Source of the DNA: Hansschlegelia beijingensis
Lineage (GTDB): Bacteria > Pseudomonadota > Alphaproteobacteria > Rhizobiales > Methylopilaceae
Assembly (NCBI RefSeq): GCF_014196425.1
Contig: NZ_JACIDR010000001.1
Span: forward strand, 248,001-312,000
Direction: 5' to 3'
DNA length: 64,000 nt
Shown: positions 25,843 to 34,103 of the stretch, one piece after another
How positions within the stretch are numbered: the stretch's first letter is position 1
Layout of the letters: each line of letters begins with the position of its first letter
Translations under genes and position numbers: made by a program
Notes under the pieces: generated by a model
Told to the model about the DNA's origin: nothing
Database searches by the model: none
What the model saw: the letters and a program-made list of their open reading frames with translations, nothing else

Positions 25843-26345
25843 CGACCCGCGCCGACCACCAGGCTCGCCGCCGGCGTCTCGCCGTCCTCCGACGGATCGA
25901 TCCAGCGAATGACGTTCTTCTCGCATTGCTGAACCGACGGAAAGACGAGCCGATCGCCTGGCTTGAGCCCATCCGCGAGGCCGAAGGCGAAGGTGAAGGC
26001 GCCCTTCGTATGGGCCCCGAGCCGCCCTGACCAGACAATCTCGACGACGCCGCCCGCGAGCTCGGCGCCCTTGTAGATCTGCGGCTTCCCGTAGGCCCCG
26101 GTGACGGTCTCGACCTTCCATCCCGCCGGCGCCGTCGGCGCCACGTCCACCACGCCGGGCGGCATCCGCACCCTGAGCGTCACGGTCGGATCGTCGGCGC
26201 CGCAGCCATGGCCGACCATCAACGTCTTTTCCTGCGCCTCGCCCACGACCGCGCCGGGCGCGGTGAACGCCACATGGGCTGCGGCCGGGGCGGCGCCGAG
26301 CACGAGCGCGAAGGCGGCGGCGCCGAGGCGGCGAACTGCAGTCAT
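25839..26345 (-). CDS. ycnI: YcnI-family (DUF1775) periplasmic copper-binding protein
   Basis: 168 residues with a signal peptide ending APAAA and a mature N-terminus HVAFTAPGAVVG. DUF1775 proteins such as Bacillus YcnI bind Cu(II) through the N-terminal histidine. The domain motifs CGADDPTVTLRVRMPPGVVD, GAYGKPQIYKGAELAGGVVE and CEKNVIRWIDP are present. No C-terminal membrane anchor is seen. AAGGAA lies 7 bases before the ATG. It is coupled to copCD downstream, the usual YcnI-CopCD pairing, and lies 38 bases after cobT. Confidence 0.87.
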   Translation of the reverse strand: MTAVRRLGAAAFALVLGAAPAAAHVAFTAPGAVVGEAQEKTLMVGHGCGADDPTVTLRVRMPPGVVDVAPTAPAGWKVETVTGAYGKPQIYKGAELAGGVVEIVWSGRLGAHTKGAFTFAFGLADGLKPGDRLVFPSVQQCEKNVIRWIDPSEDGETPAASLVVGAGR

Positions 26346-26383
26346 GAGCCGTTCCTTCTGCTGGCGGTCCGGCGGCTTACCAT

Positions 26384-28258
26384 TCATGTCGTCGGGCGCG
26401 CCAGCAGGCGCGGCAGCTCCGCCGCGAGCGCGCCGGCCAGGCCGTCGGCGGAGTCGATGCGGACGGATCGCGGATAGAGGCGGCCGACGTCATAGCCGAT
26501 CCCGATCGCGAACAGCTCGACGAGCCCGCGGCGCTCGATCGCGGCGATCGTCTCGCGCAGATGCGCCTCGAGGCAGTTCCCCGGATAGGCCGACAGCGAC
26601 AGCGTCGTCTCCTCGCTCGGGGCGCCGTCGGAGACCATGATCAGGATCCGCCGCCGCTCGGGCCGGCGCATCAGGCGGCGGCAGGCCCAGTCGAGCGCCT
26701 CGTCGTCCACGTTCTCCTTCGGCAGGCCGCGAACCTGAAGCAGCTTCAGCGCCTGCCGCAGGCCGCGCGAAGGCGCGTCCGCCGCCTTGTAGACGATGTG
26801 GAGCAGCTCGCTCACCCGCCCCGGGTCGGCGGGCCGGCCGGCCGCGATCCAGGCCTCGCGGGCGCGACCGCCGCGCCAGCTCCGGGTGGTGAAGCCGAGC
26901 GCCTCCACCCGCACGCCGGCGCTCTCCATCGCCCACGTCATCAGCTCCGTCGTCAGCGCGACGATCCTCAGCGGCTCGCCGCGCATGGAGCTTGAATTGT
27001 CGAGCAGCAGGGTCACGACCGTGTCGGCGAAAGGCTCGTTCTTCTCCTGCCGGAAGAAGCGGCCGGAAGTCGGGTCCGTCACCACCCGCGCGAGACGGGC
27101 GGGGTCGAGGAGTCCCTCGGCCTGGTCGCGCTCCCACCCGCGCGGCTGCATGGCCATCAGCGAGCGGCGCAGCCGCGCGGCGAGGCGGGCCGCCTCCCGG
27201 CGCCGCTCCGCGAAGCCTTCGGGATCTTCGTCCTCCTCCGGCGGCGACAGCTCGGCGAGCAATGTCGCGGCCGAGACCGTCCGGTCGAACGCGGTGGTGA
27301 ACACCCGGTAGTTCGACGGCGCCCGGGACTCTCCGCCGCCGGCTGTCGGTCGGGCGGCCTGGGTGGCGGCGTCCTCGACCGACGCCAAGGCGGCGGCGTC
27401 GGTCTCGCCGCCGCTCGTCTCCGTCGCCTCGGGCTGGCCGAACAGCGGCGCGTCCTCGGTCGCCTCCTCGGTCGCGGATTTCAGCCCGCGCGCCTCACCC
27501 TCGGACTTCCGCTCGCCCTGGATCGGACCGGGGTCGCGGTCGCCGCGGGCCGGCTCCTCCTTGTCCACGAGGCCCTCGGCGAGGCCTTCGGTCTCCGGCG
27601 TCAGCGCGCGCGCCAGCCTGAGCGCGGCGGTCGCGAAACGGCGCTGGTCGCGCAACGCCGTTTCGAGCTCGGGCAGATACGTCGCCAGCGCCGCCGACAG
27701 AGCCGCGCGCCGCGCCTCGACGAAGCCGAAGCGGCGCGCGGGCAGGGCCGCCGGCGCGAGCCGCTCGCGCAGCAGCATGGCGAGCGCCTCCGCCTGCAGG
27801 ATCTCGCCGGCCGCTTCCGCGTAATGCGGCTTCAGGCACCGCTCCTCGAGGGCGGCGGCGAGATTGTGCGCGACGCCGCGATACTCCGCGCCGCCGATCG
27901 CCTCAATCCGCGCCCGCTCGAGCGCCCGCAGCACGCGCGCCTCCCGGTCGGACATGGCGGCACCCACGCGGGCGGGGTCGTGATGAGCCCGGTAGAGGCC
28001 GACGAGGTCGGCCTCCCCGCGCAGGGCTGCGCGCAGCTCCGGCGGCAGGTCGGGCGCGCGGCGCGTGACGCGCCCGGCCGCCGGGTCGGCCTCCTGCTCC
28101 GCGCCGCCGAAGGAAATCGCGACCTCCGCGCCGGCGCCAAGCGCGCGGGCGCAGACGGCGATCGCCTCCTCGAGGTCGTCGCCCTTGGCGCGCGCGCCGG
28201 TGCGGTGATCCTGGGTCGCGGCGCCCCGGACGCCCGCGGACGATCCGGTGAGGCTCAT
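26384..28258 (-). CDS. cobT: CobT-like cobaltochelatase VWA subunit
   Basis: 624 residues, the usual CobT length. The N-terminal half has the CobT fold, the middle (about 260-360) is an acidic Glu/Gly/Ser-rich linker, and the C-terminal von Willebrand A domain holds the MIDAS motif DNSSSM (Asp420) and GLRQALKLLQVRGLPKENVD. With CobS it forms the AAA+ motor that drives CobN in aerobic cobalt insertion. CobN is not in this window. Its ATG overlaps the cobS stop. The neighbours are secreted and copper-binding proteins rather than cobalamin genes, so a paralogue serving another metal or client is possible. Confidence 0.87.
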   Translation of the reverse strand: MSLTGSSAGVRGAATQDHRTGARAKGDDLEEAIAVCARALGAGAEVAISFGGAEQEADPAAGRVTRRAPDLPPELRAALRGEADLVGLYRAHHDPARVGAAMSDREARVLRALERARIEAIGGAEYRGVAHNLAAALEERCLKPHYAEAAGEILQAEALAMLLRERLAPAALPARRFGFVEARRAALSAALATYLPELETALRDQRRFATAALRLARALTPETEGLAEGLVDKEEPARGDRDPGPIQGERKSEGEARGLKSATEEATEDAPLFGQPEATETSGGETDAAALASVEDAATQAARPTAGGGESRAPSNYRVFTTAFDRTVSAATLLAELSPPEEDEDPEGFAERRREAARLAARLRRSLMAMQPRGWERDQAEGLLDPARLARVVTDPTSGRFFRQEKNEPFADTVVTLLLDNSSSMRGEPLRIVALTTELMTWAMESAGVRVEALGFTTRSWRGGRAREAWIAAGRPADPGRVSELLHIVYKAADAPSRGLRQALKLLQVRGLPKENVDDEALDWACRRLMRRPERRRILIMVSDGAPSEETTLSLSAYPGNCLEAHLRETIAAIERRGLVELFAIGIGYDVGRLYPRSVRIDSADGLAGALAAELPRLLARPTT

Positions 28259-29250
28259 GCGGCCGCCGGACCGGAGAGCCGGCCTCCGAGCTCGCGGTCG
28301 AAACAGCGCTGGAAGAACTCGCGCACCGCCCCGTGCTCGGCGCGGTCGCACTTGTTCAGGAAGGTGACGCGGAAGCCGAAATCGAGGTCTCCCAGGATCT
28401 GCGCGTTCTCCGCCCAGGCGACCAGCCCGCGCGTGCTCATCAGGACGCTGAGATCGCCATTCGCGAAGGCCGTGCGGGTCAGGCCCGCAAAGCGCACCAT
28501 CGCGGACACGGTCTCCGGACCCTCGCCCTCGCGCATCCAGGGCGCCTTGGCGAGCACGATCGCGAGCTCCTTGTCGTGCGGCAGGTAGTCGAGCGTGGCG
28601 ACGACGTTCCAGCGGTCCATCTGGCCCTGGTTCATCTGCTGGGCGCCGTGATAGAGGCCGGTCGCGTCGCCGAGACCGACGGTGTTGGCGGTCGCGAACA
28701 GCCGGAACGCCGGATGCGGCTCGATCACCCGGTTGTCGTCGAGCAGGGTCAGCGCGCCTTCCGCCTCCAGCACCCGCTGGATCACGAACAGGACCTCTGG
28801 CCGGCCCGCGTCGTACTCGTCGAACACCAGCGCGCAGGGCCGCTGGAGCGCCCAGGGCAACACGCCCTCCCGGAACTCCGTCACCTGCTTGCCGTCGCGC
28901 AGCACGATGGCGTCGCGGCCGACGAGATCGATGCGCCCGACGTGGCCGTCGAGGTTGACGCGCAGGCACGGCCAGTTGAGCCGCGCGGCCACCTGCTCGA
29001 TATGGGTCGACTTTCCCGTGCCGTGGAAGCCGGTGATCATCACCCGCCGGTTGTGCGTGAAGCCGGCGAGGATCGACAGGGTGGTCTCGGGGTCGAACAG
29101 ATAGTCCGGGTCGATCGCGGGGGTGAGGCGCGACCGCTGGGAGAAGCGCGGCGCCCGCAGGTCGCTGTCGAGCCCGAACAGTTCGCGCGCCGTCGCCTCG
29201 CTGTCCGGCCGGTCGGCTGCGATCGTCTCTGGCGACGGCATGGCGGTCAT
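28255..29250 (-). CDS. cobS: CobS-like cobaltochelatase AAA+ ATPase subunit
   Basis: 331 residues, normal CobS length. It shows AIDPDYLFDPETTLSILAGF, Walker A ITGFHGTGKSTHIEQVAARL, Walker B ALVFDEYDAGRPEVLFVIQR, sensor motif LFATANTVGLGDATGLYHGA and the C-terminal FRVTFLNKCDRAE. It powers the chelatase with CobT. The chosen ATG (29250) overlaps the upstream stop (ATGA); a second ATG at 29241 is possible. Alphaproteobacterial cobST usually neighbour bolA and a J-domain gene, which are absent here. Compared with the canonical sequence I remember, substitutions such as MSTRGLVAWAEN for MSPRTVITWAEN point to a diverged copy. Confidence 0.87.
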   Translation of the reverse strand: MTAMPSPETIAADRPDSEATARELFGLDSDLRAPRFSQRSRLTPAIDPDYLFDPETTLSILAGFTHNRRVMITGFHGTGKSTHIEQVAARLNWPCLRVNLDGHVGRIDLVGRDAIVLRDGKQVTEFREGVLPWALQRPCALVFDEYDAGRPEVLFVIQRVLEAEGALTLLDDNRVIEPHPAFRLFATANTVGLGDATGLYHGAQQMNQGQMDRWNVVATLDYLPHDKELAIVLAKAPWMREGEGPETVSAMVRFAGLTRTAFANGDLSVLMSTRGLVAWAENAQILGDLDFGFRVTFLNKCDRAEHGAVREFFQRCFDRELGGRLSGPAAA

Positions 29251-30038
29251 TGGCTGACGGGCGCAGGCCCGGGCGCGCCGGGCTCGGGCGTCGGCCGGAA
29301 CAGCAGGCTCACGGCGCCGTAATGGCCCTGGCTGACCTGACCGCCGCCCAGATAGAAGGTGAGCTCCGCCGCGCGGTCCCCGGCGTCGAGGCTGCAGAGC
29401 TGGACGACGAGATATTCGACCTCGGCGCCGTGCAGCCGCGCCGGCATCGAGGGCTCGCCGATCATCTGCAGCCTGAACCATTGCGCCCAGCCATGCGGCT
29501 CGTCCTCGCAGGCGCCGCTCGACGGCCGGGGCGCGACGACGTCGCCGCTCACGCCCTGCACCGCCTGGATGCTGCGGACCTCGAGCGGCCCGGTGACGCG
29601 CGCCTCGTTGTGCACCTTGACCAGAAAGGTGCTCCAGCGCCACTGGACGAGCGGACGATCCGCGGGGTCGCGCGAACCCGGCGACACGCTGAACCAGGCC
29701 TCGTCGTCGAGATGGACCTCGGCCAGCGCATAACCGTTCAGGATCTCCTGAATCCGACCGACCGCGTCGGCGTCGGGCAGGGCGGCCGTGGCCGCCAGCG
29801 CGGCGCGATCGGGCTCGGAGATCGGCCGCCCGGCCTCGGCCATGACCTTCAGGATCTCCGCCACATTGGCGTCGAGCCGTTCGCGCGCCGGCCGCGGCTG
29901 GCGGGCGACCTCGATCGCGAGTTGAGCCGCCGGAGGCGGCGGGGCGGCGAGGTCGCGCGCCGAAGCGGCGCCCGCTCCGGCGAGCAGGCTCATGACGATG
30001 GCGGGCGCGAGCGCGCGGAGACGGGCGACGGCGCTCAA
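29247..30038 (-). CDS. Secreted protein related to the N-terminal module of the 31.1-kb PHP-like protein
   Basis: 263 residues with a signal peptide (to GAGAASA). I do not recognise a named family. The body (LKVMAEAGRPISEPDRAALA, ALPDADAVGRIQEILNGYAL, the WSTFLVKVHNEA segment, then LTFYLGGGQVSQGHYGAVSL) parallels residues 60-300 of the large protein encoded two genes upstream (MAFVGRPIADADRDALYKAG, AVAALQQILDRYAIARVDID, WTTFLVKISNRA). It therefore looks like a stand-alone copy of that module without the metal-site domain. The TTG start sits in TTGA overlapping the preceding stop and yields a full signal peptide; an ATG 14 codons later would cut it. Translationally coupled to cobS. Confidence 0.72.
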   Translation of the reverse strand: MSAVARLRALAPAIVMSLLAGAGAASARDLAAPPPPAAQLAIEVARQPRPARERLDANVAEILKVMAEAGRPISEPDRAALAATAALPDADAVGRIQEILNGYALAEVHLDDEAWFSVSPGSRDPADRPLVQWRWSTFLVKVHNEARVTGPLEVRSIQAVQGVSGDVVAPRPSSGACEDEPHGWAQWFRLQMIGEPSMPARLHGAEVEYLVVQLCSLDAGDRAAELTFYLGGGQVSQGHYGAVSLLFRPTPEPGAPGPAPVSQ

Positions 30039-31000
30039 TGCTGGTGCGCCTCGAAGCCGAAGCCGAAATGCGCGTGATAATGCGCGATCTGCCACTGTCC
30101 TGCTTCCTTGCGAAGTACGTAGGTCGTGAGCACGCTGTGAAAGTGCTGGATCTCGTCGGGCTTCGCCTTGAAGGCGATGTGGAACTGGCTGAGCTCCGTG
30201 ACCCACGCGACCGAGCCGGACTGCTCCACGACGACCTGCAGCGGCTCGATCGTCAGGGCCTGGACCTCGCCGAAAGTCTTCTTCCAGCTCGCGATGACGT
30301 TCTCCGGTCCGAAGAACGGCACCGGCGCCGTCGGCTGCAGCGCGGTGACGCTCTTCTGCGGCGAGAACAGCTCGAACATCGCCCCGAGTTCGAGCGCCGA
30401 GAACGCCGCAGTGAAGCGCTCATGGAGCTTCCACACCGGGTCGTCCGGGCGCTCGATCGGCGGCGGCGCGAGGACGATCGTCGCGGGATCGTCGGTCATC
30501 GTGCGGAAGCCGGGAAAATGCCCGTGATAGTGCGCGAGCCGCCATTCGCCGTTCTGGCGCTTGTAGACCTCGGTGGTGAACATGCGGTCCAGCAGCACGA
30601 ACTGCCCGGTCTGGGTCTGGACCGCCTCGTAGCGCACGGCGCTGACGAACCAGGCGACGTCGCCCTCCCGGGCGCTGCGCAGCAGCCTGGCGTCGACCCT
30701 GACGTTGCGGTTGTGCGCGAAGGTGCGCCGGAAGCTCTCCTGCACGTTGCCCCAGCCGACCGAGAGCGTCGCCGAGGCGGGGAACGCCGCCGAGATTCTG
30801 TCGTCGTCGCGCGCCCAGAGCTGGCTCATGCGCCAGAGGTCGCCGGCCTCATAGGCGCTCCAGAAGGTCCTGTGAGCGGCGATGAGCGCCGCGTCGTCCT
30901 GCGCGGCGGGCGCCTGGGGCGCTTCGGCGCTTGCGGGCGAGACGACCGTACAGGCGAGCGCGAGGCAGCCCAGAAGGGCGGCCGCAAAACGGTGACGCAT
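30035..31000 (-). CDS. Secreted tandem SnoaL/NTF2-fold protein
   Basis: 321 residues: signal peptide ending SPASA, then two NTF2-like repeats (about 35-175 and 190-320). Each has a front helix (HRTFWSAYEAGDLWRMSQLW; HERFTAAFSALELGAMFELF) and ends in a matching W-x-L/I-AHYHxHF strand (WRLAHYHGHFPGF; WQIAHYHAHFGFG). The paired His clusters at both repeat ends could bind metal. DUF4440/SnoaL proteins range from hydrolases to ligand carriers, so the activity is unknown. The last codons (EAHQH) overlap the next gene. It lies 82 bases after the large PHP-like gene. Confidence 0.8.
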   Translation of the reverse strand: MRHRFAAALLGCLALACTVVSPASAEAPQAPAAQDDAALIAAHRTFWSAYEAGDLWRMSQLWARDDDRISAAFPASATLSVGWGNVQESFRRTFAHNRNVRVDARLLRSAREGDVAWFVSAVRYEAVQTQTGQFVLLDRMFTTEVYKRQNGEWRLAHYHGHFPGFRTMTDDPATIVLAPPPIERPDDPVWKLHERFTAAFSALELGAMFELFSPQKSVTALQPTAPVPFFGPENVIASWKKTFGEVQALTIEPLQVVVEQSGSVAWVTELSQFHIAFKAKPDEIQHFHSVLTTYVLRKEAGQWQIAHYHAHFGFGFEAHQH

Positions 31001-31082
31001 CGGAACTCCCCGCCGGCAGGCGTCGTGAGGGGGCGGCCCGGAGGCCGCCCCGCATGGCGTCTCTCGCACGTCGGCTGTTCCC

Positions 31083-33692
31083 TCAGGGCGCCGACGTCTC
31101 GTGGAGGATCTTCTTGAAGGACTGGTAGGCGTAGTCGTAGGCGGCGGTCGCCTCGTCATAGTCCTCCGGCCGCCAGCCGTTGCGCTTCACCTCATAGGCC
31201 TGCTGGAGCGCCCGGATCATCCACTCGACGCTCGCCTTCGACCCGCGGATCGGCTTCTTGTCCACGAGCACGAAGGCCGGGTTGGTGTGGCTCGCCCCGA
31301 GGATGCGCAGCGCGATCCAGCTGCTCTGCTCGATCGGGATGTTGAACTCGACCGGCCGGATCTCCCCGTCGGCGACGATCTGCTTGCTCGCTGCCGGCTT
31401 GCCGTTGACCACGACCTCGAGCAGCACGTTGCGCGTGTCGCCGATGCGGGCGCGCTCGATGTGCCACCAGGGGATGTTGCGCCAGCTCACGCCCGTGACC
31501 GGAAGCTCGGAGATGCGCTGCTTCCTGGGCTCCGGCATGGGGTGATAGACGGTCGCCTGGGTCTCCATCGGGTAGCTCGAGCCGAGCACCTCGATCGTCT
31601 CCGGCTCGTCCTGCAGGAGCGCCGTGACGTCGGCCGTGACGGTGACGGTCGAGCCGGCGGGCAGCTTGATCTCGCCGCCGACCTTCCGGGACGGCAGATC
31701 GCCGTTGACCTTGAAGTTCATCAGGTGGCTGCGGCCGTCGGAGACGTAGGAGTCGCCGGCGTCGATGGAGTCGAGGATGCCCTGATAGGTGACCGCCGCC
31801 TGCGGGTTGGGGATCTTGGCGTAGGAGCGGCCGCGGCCGACATTCTCGCCGTTGATGCAGGGCCAGTCCGTCTCGCCCGCGATCTGCGCCCGGTAGCCGG
31901 CGTTGAGCGTGTGATACCAGATGTTCAGTTCGGAGATGAAGTTGGTGTTGCCGACGCCGAGCAGATCCGTCGCGCCATGCGCCACCGTCATGATGTATTC
32001 GTTGGCCCCGATGCTGTCCATCGGCGGCGTGATGTAGTTCGGAAGATCCGCCGACTGCACGTCGAGGCCGAAGCCGGAGTGCGTATAGCTGGACAGGGCG
32101 CCCTGCGACTGCATCCATTTGAGGACGGGAAGCGTGTAGCTCGGCCAGTCCTCGATCTTCTTGGCGCCCGGATAGTCGATGTCGCGGATGCCGTGGCCGG
32201 AGGTGTGTCCGCCGGCGCTGCTCGGGAACTGCGAGACTTCGAGGTTGTGGGTGACGACGTTGTTCGGCGTCGAGATCGGATCGGGCTGGCCGGTGAAGTA
32301 CTTGGCCTTCTGGTAGTACCAGTTCGGGCCCCAGATCAGGATGTCGGCGACGTCGAGGTCCTCGCCGGTCGAGTAGCGCAGCATGTCCTTCGGCTCGATG
32401 CCGTAGGTGGGGTCGTTGTAGTGCAGGCAGCCGGCGGTGTGGACGTGCTTGTCCAGGCTCTGGTAGCCGAGCGCCCGCGGGTTGACCCAGCGCCTGTATT
32501 TGAACGTCTCGGTCGAGGGCGCGTCGGCCTTGACCGTTATGGTCCGGCTGTACTTCTCGTATTGCGGGCCGCGGCCGGTCTCGACCGTGTATTCGCCGGC
32601 CGGAAGGTCGACGGTCTCGCCGTCATAGCGATAGATCTGGTTCTGGAAGAACAGGTCCGGGACGTAGCGCTTCGAGCGGTAGGGATAGACCCGGCCGAGC
32701 TTGTCGCGGATCGTGAAGCGGGCCGCTGTGGGCTGCCCGTTCTCGTCGAGCACGCGCAGCGTCACCGGCACCGCCTTGGCGACGTTGAAGCTGAACTGCG
32801 CCTCGCCGCGCATGCCGGGATTGCCGGGCGCGTAGGGCGCGGATCCTGTGCCGCTCGAGCGCAGGCTCCCGACATTGAAGGACATCGTCATCGACTTCAG
32901 GCCTTCGTCGCGGCTGTAGACCTGAAGGATCGCGTATTCGAGCGGGAAGCCCGACAGCGTCTTCTGCATCGGCGCGCCCTGGAACAGGCTGACGGCCGCC
33001 CACCGGTCCTTGGTCGGCACGAAGGACAGGTCGCCGTGCTGCGGCCAGACCCCGGTCTGCTCCGGCTGCGGCGGCTGCTTGTACGGATAGCCGCCGCCCC
33101 AGGTGCCCCAGGTCACGCCGGTGTGGAACACGTGCTCCAGCATGACGTCGGTGAACTGGTCGTCATAGACGCTGCGCTCGACCTGCATGCGGGTGAAGTC
33201 GTAGGGCATCGCCGCCTGCGGACTGTCGACGTCGAGAGCGTCGGTCGCGCCGGCGCGGTTCGAGATCTTGACCAGGAAGGTCGTCCAGCCGTCCTTGGTG
33301 AGGCCTTCGGCCGAGCCGGTCACCGGCAGCACCGTCACCTTGCGCAGCGGATCGATGTCGACGCGGGCGATGGCGTAGCGGTCGAGGATCTGCTGGAGGG
33401 CCGCGACGGCCTGGTCGTCCGGCAGCTGGCCCGCCTTGTAGAGCGCGTCGCGATCGGCGTCGGCGATCGGGCGCCCGACGAAGGCCATGGCCTGCAGCAG
33501 GTGATCGACCTGGACCATCAGCGGCTGCTTCGCGATCCCGCTGACGAGGGGCGACAGCGCGCTTGCGGACTGGAAGGGCTGCCCCAGCGCGATCTCGGAC
33601 GCGGCTGGAGCAAACAGCAAGGGCGCCGCCACCAGGCCGACGCAAGTCACGCGCGACGCGACGGCGCGCATTCCCGAAGAACGCCTGATCAT
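31083..33692 (-). CDS. Large secreted CehA/McbA-like (PHP-type) metallohydrolase homologue
   Basis: 869 residues with a signal peptide (to about residue 30-36). Regions: an N-terminal module (60-300), a carboxypeptidase-regulatory-like beta domain (about 310-400; PVTLRVLDENGQPTAARFTI, then LPAGEYTVETGRG), a PHP-like domain starting with SLDKHVHTAGC where Asp414, His416 and His418 form the D-x-H-x-H metal motif, further His in VTHNLEVSQFPSSAGGHTSG and SSYTHSGFGLD, and a C-terminal beta region (VSDGRSHLMNFKVNG...). CehA/McbA enzymes hydrolyse carbamates or esters; the substrate here is unknown. AGGAGA precedes the ATG. The N- and C-modules recur in the genes at 29.2 and 34.1 kb. Confidence 0.78.
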   Translation of the reverse strand: MIRRSSGMRAVASRVTCVGLVAAPLLFAPAASEIALGQPFQSASALSPLVSGIAKQPLMVQVDHLLQAMAFVGRPIADADRDALYKAGQLPDDQAVAALQQILDRYAIARVDIDPLRKVTVLPVTGSAEGLTKDGWTTFLVKISNRAGATDALDVDSPQAAMPYDFTRMQVERSVYDDQFTDVMLEHVFHTGVTWGTWGGGYPYKQPPQPEQTGVWPQHGDLSFVPTKDRWAAVSLFQGAPMQKTLSGFPLEYAILQVYSRDEGLKSMTMSFNVGSLRSSGTGSAPYAPGNPGMRGEAQFSFNVAKAVPVTLRVLDENGQPTAARFTIRDKLGRVYPYRSKRYVPDLFFQNQIYRYDGETVDLPAGEYTVETGRGPQYEKYSRTITVKADAPSTETFKYRRWVNPRALGYQSLDKHVHTAGCLHYNDPTYGIEPKDMLRYSTGEDLDVADILIWGPNWYYQKAKYFTGQPDPISTPNNVVTHNLEVSQFPSSAGGHTSGHGIRDIDYPGAKKIEDWPSYTLPVLKWMQSQGALSSYTHSGFGLDVQSADLPNYITPPMDSIGANEYIMTVAHGATDLLGVGNTNFISELNIWYHTLNAGYRAQIAGETDWPCINGENVGRGRSYAKIPNPQAAVTYQGILDSIDAGDSYVSDGRSHLMNFKVNGDLPSRKVGGEIKLPAGSTVTVTADVTALLQDEPETIEVLGSSYPMETQATVYHPMPEPRKQRISELPVTGVSWRNIPWWHIERARIGDTRNVLLEVVVNGKPAASKQIVADGEIRPVEFNIPIEQSSWIALRILGASHTNPAFVLVDKKPIRGSKASVEWMIRALQQAYEVKRNGWRPEDYDEATAAYDYAYQSFKKILHETSAP

Positions 33693-34103
33693 CTCATCTC
33701 CTGCCAAAGCCTCGGAAGCCACGGCGCGCCCTCGCCTGCTGCACTGCAAAAGCAGAGTCCGTGCCACGCGGTCGCCGGGGCCTTCAGGGCGCCCGATCGG
33801 CGCGGCGCGGCGAGGCGAGCCACGCGGTCCGTCCCCGGGGCGGAACGCTTGAGGCCAGTGGCTTTCCGGCGGCGGGGGCGGGGGGCGCCTCGGGGGCGCC
33901 TCCGACCTGAGCAGAAGAGGCGCGGCGGCAAGCAATAAAACGGGAGGGTGTAAAATATAGACGGCGCAATGTGCGGTTTTGGCGAGCGAGTTTCTTAAGC
34001 CCGCGAGCCGGAGCGTGGTTCAAGGACGCCCGTCACGAGATGACGCGCCTCGTCCTCGCTCCTGCATGACGCGATCCGTCCGCACGAGCGGAACTTTGCG
34101 CCG
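33693..34103. other. Intergenic region upstream of the PHP-like gene
   Basis: 411 bases without a convincing gene. It contains a GC-rich stretch with a repeated GGCGCCTC near 33885-33900 and an AT-rich island at 33935-33970 (AATAAAAC, then GTAAAATATAG), which is the likeliest promoter zone for the leftward PHP-like gene. I could not place a -35/-10 pair with confidence. Confidence 0.45.
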
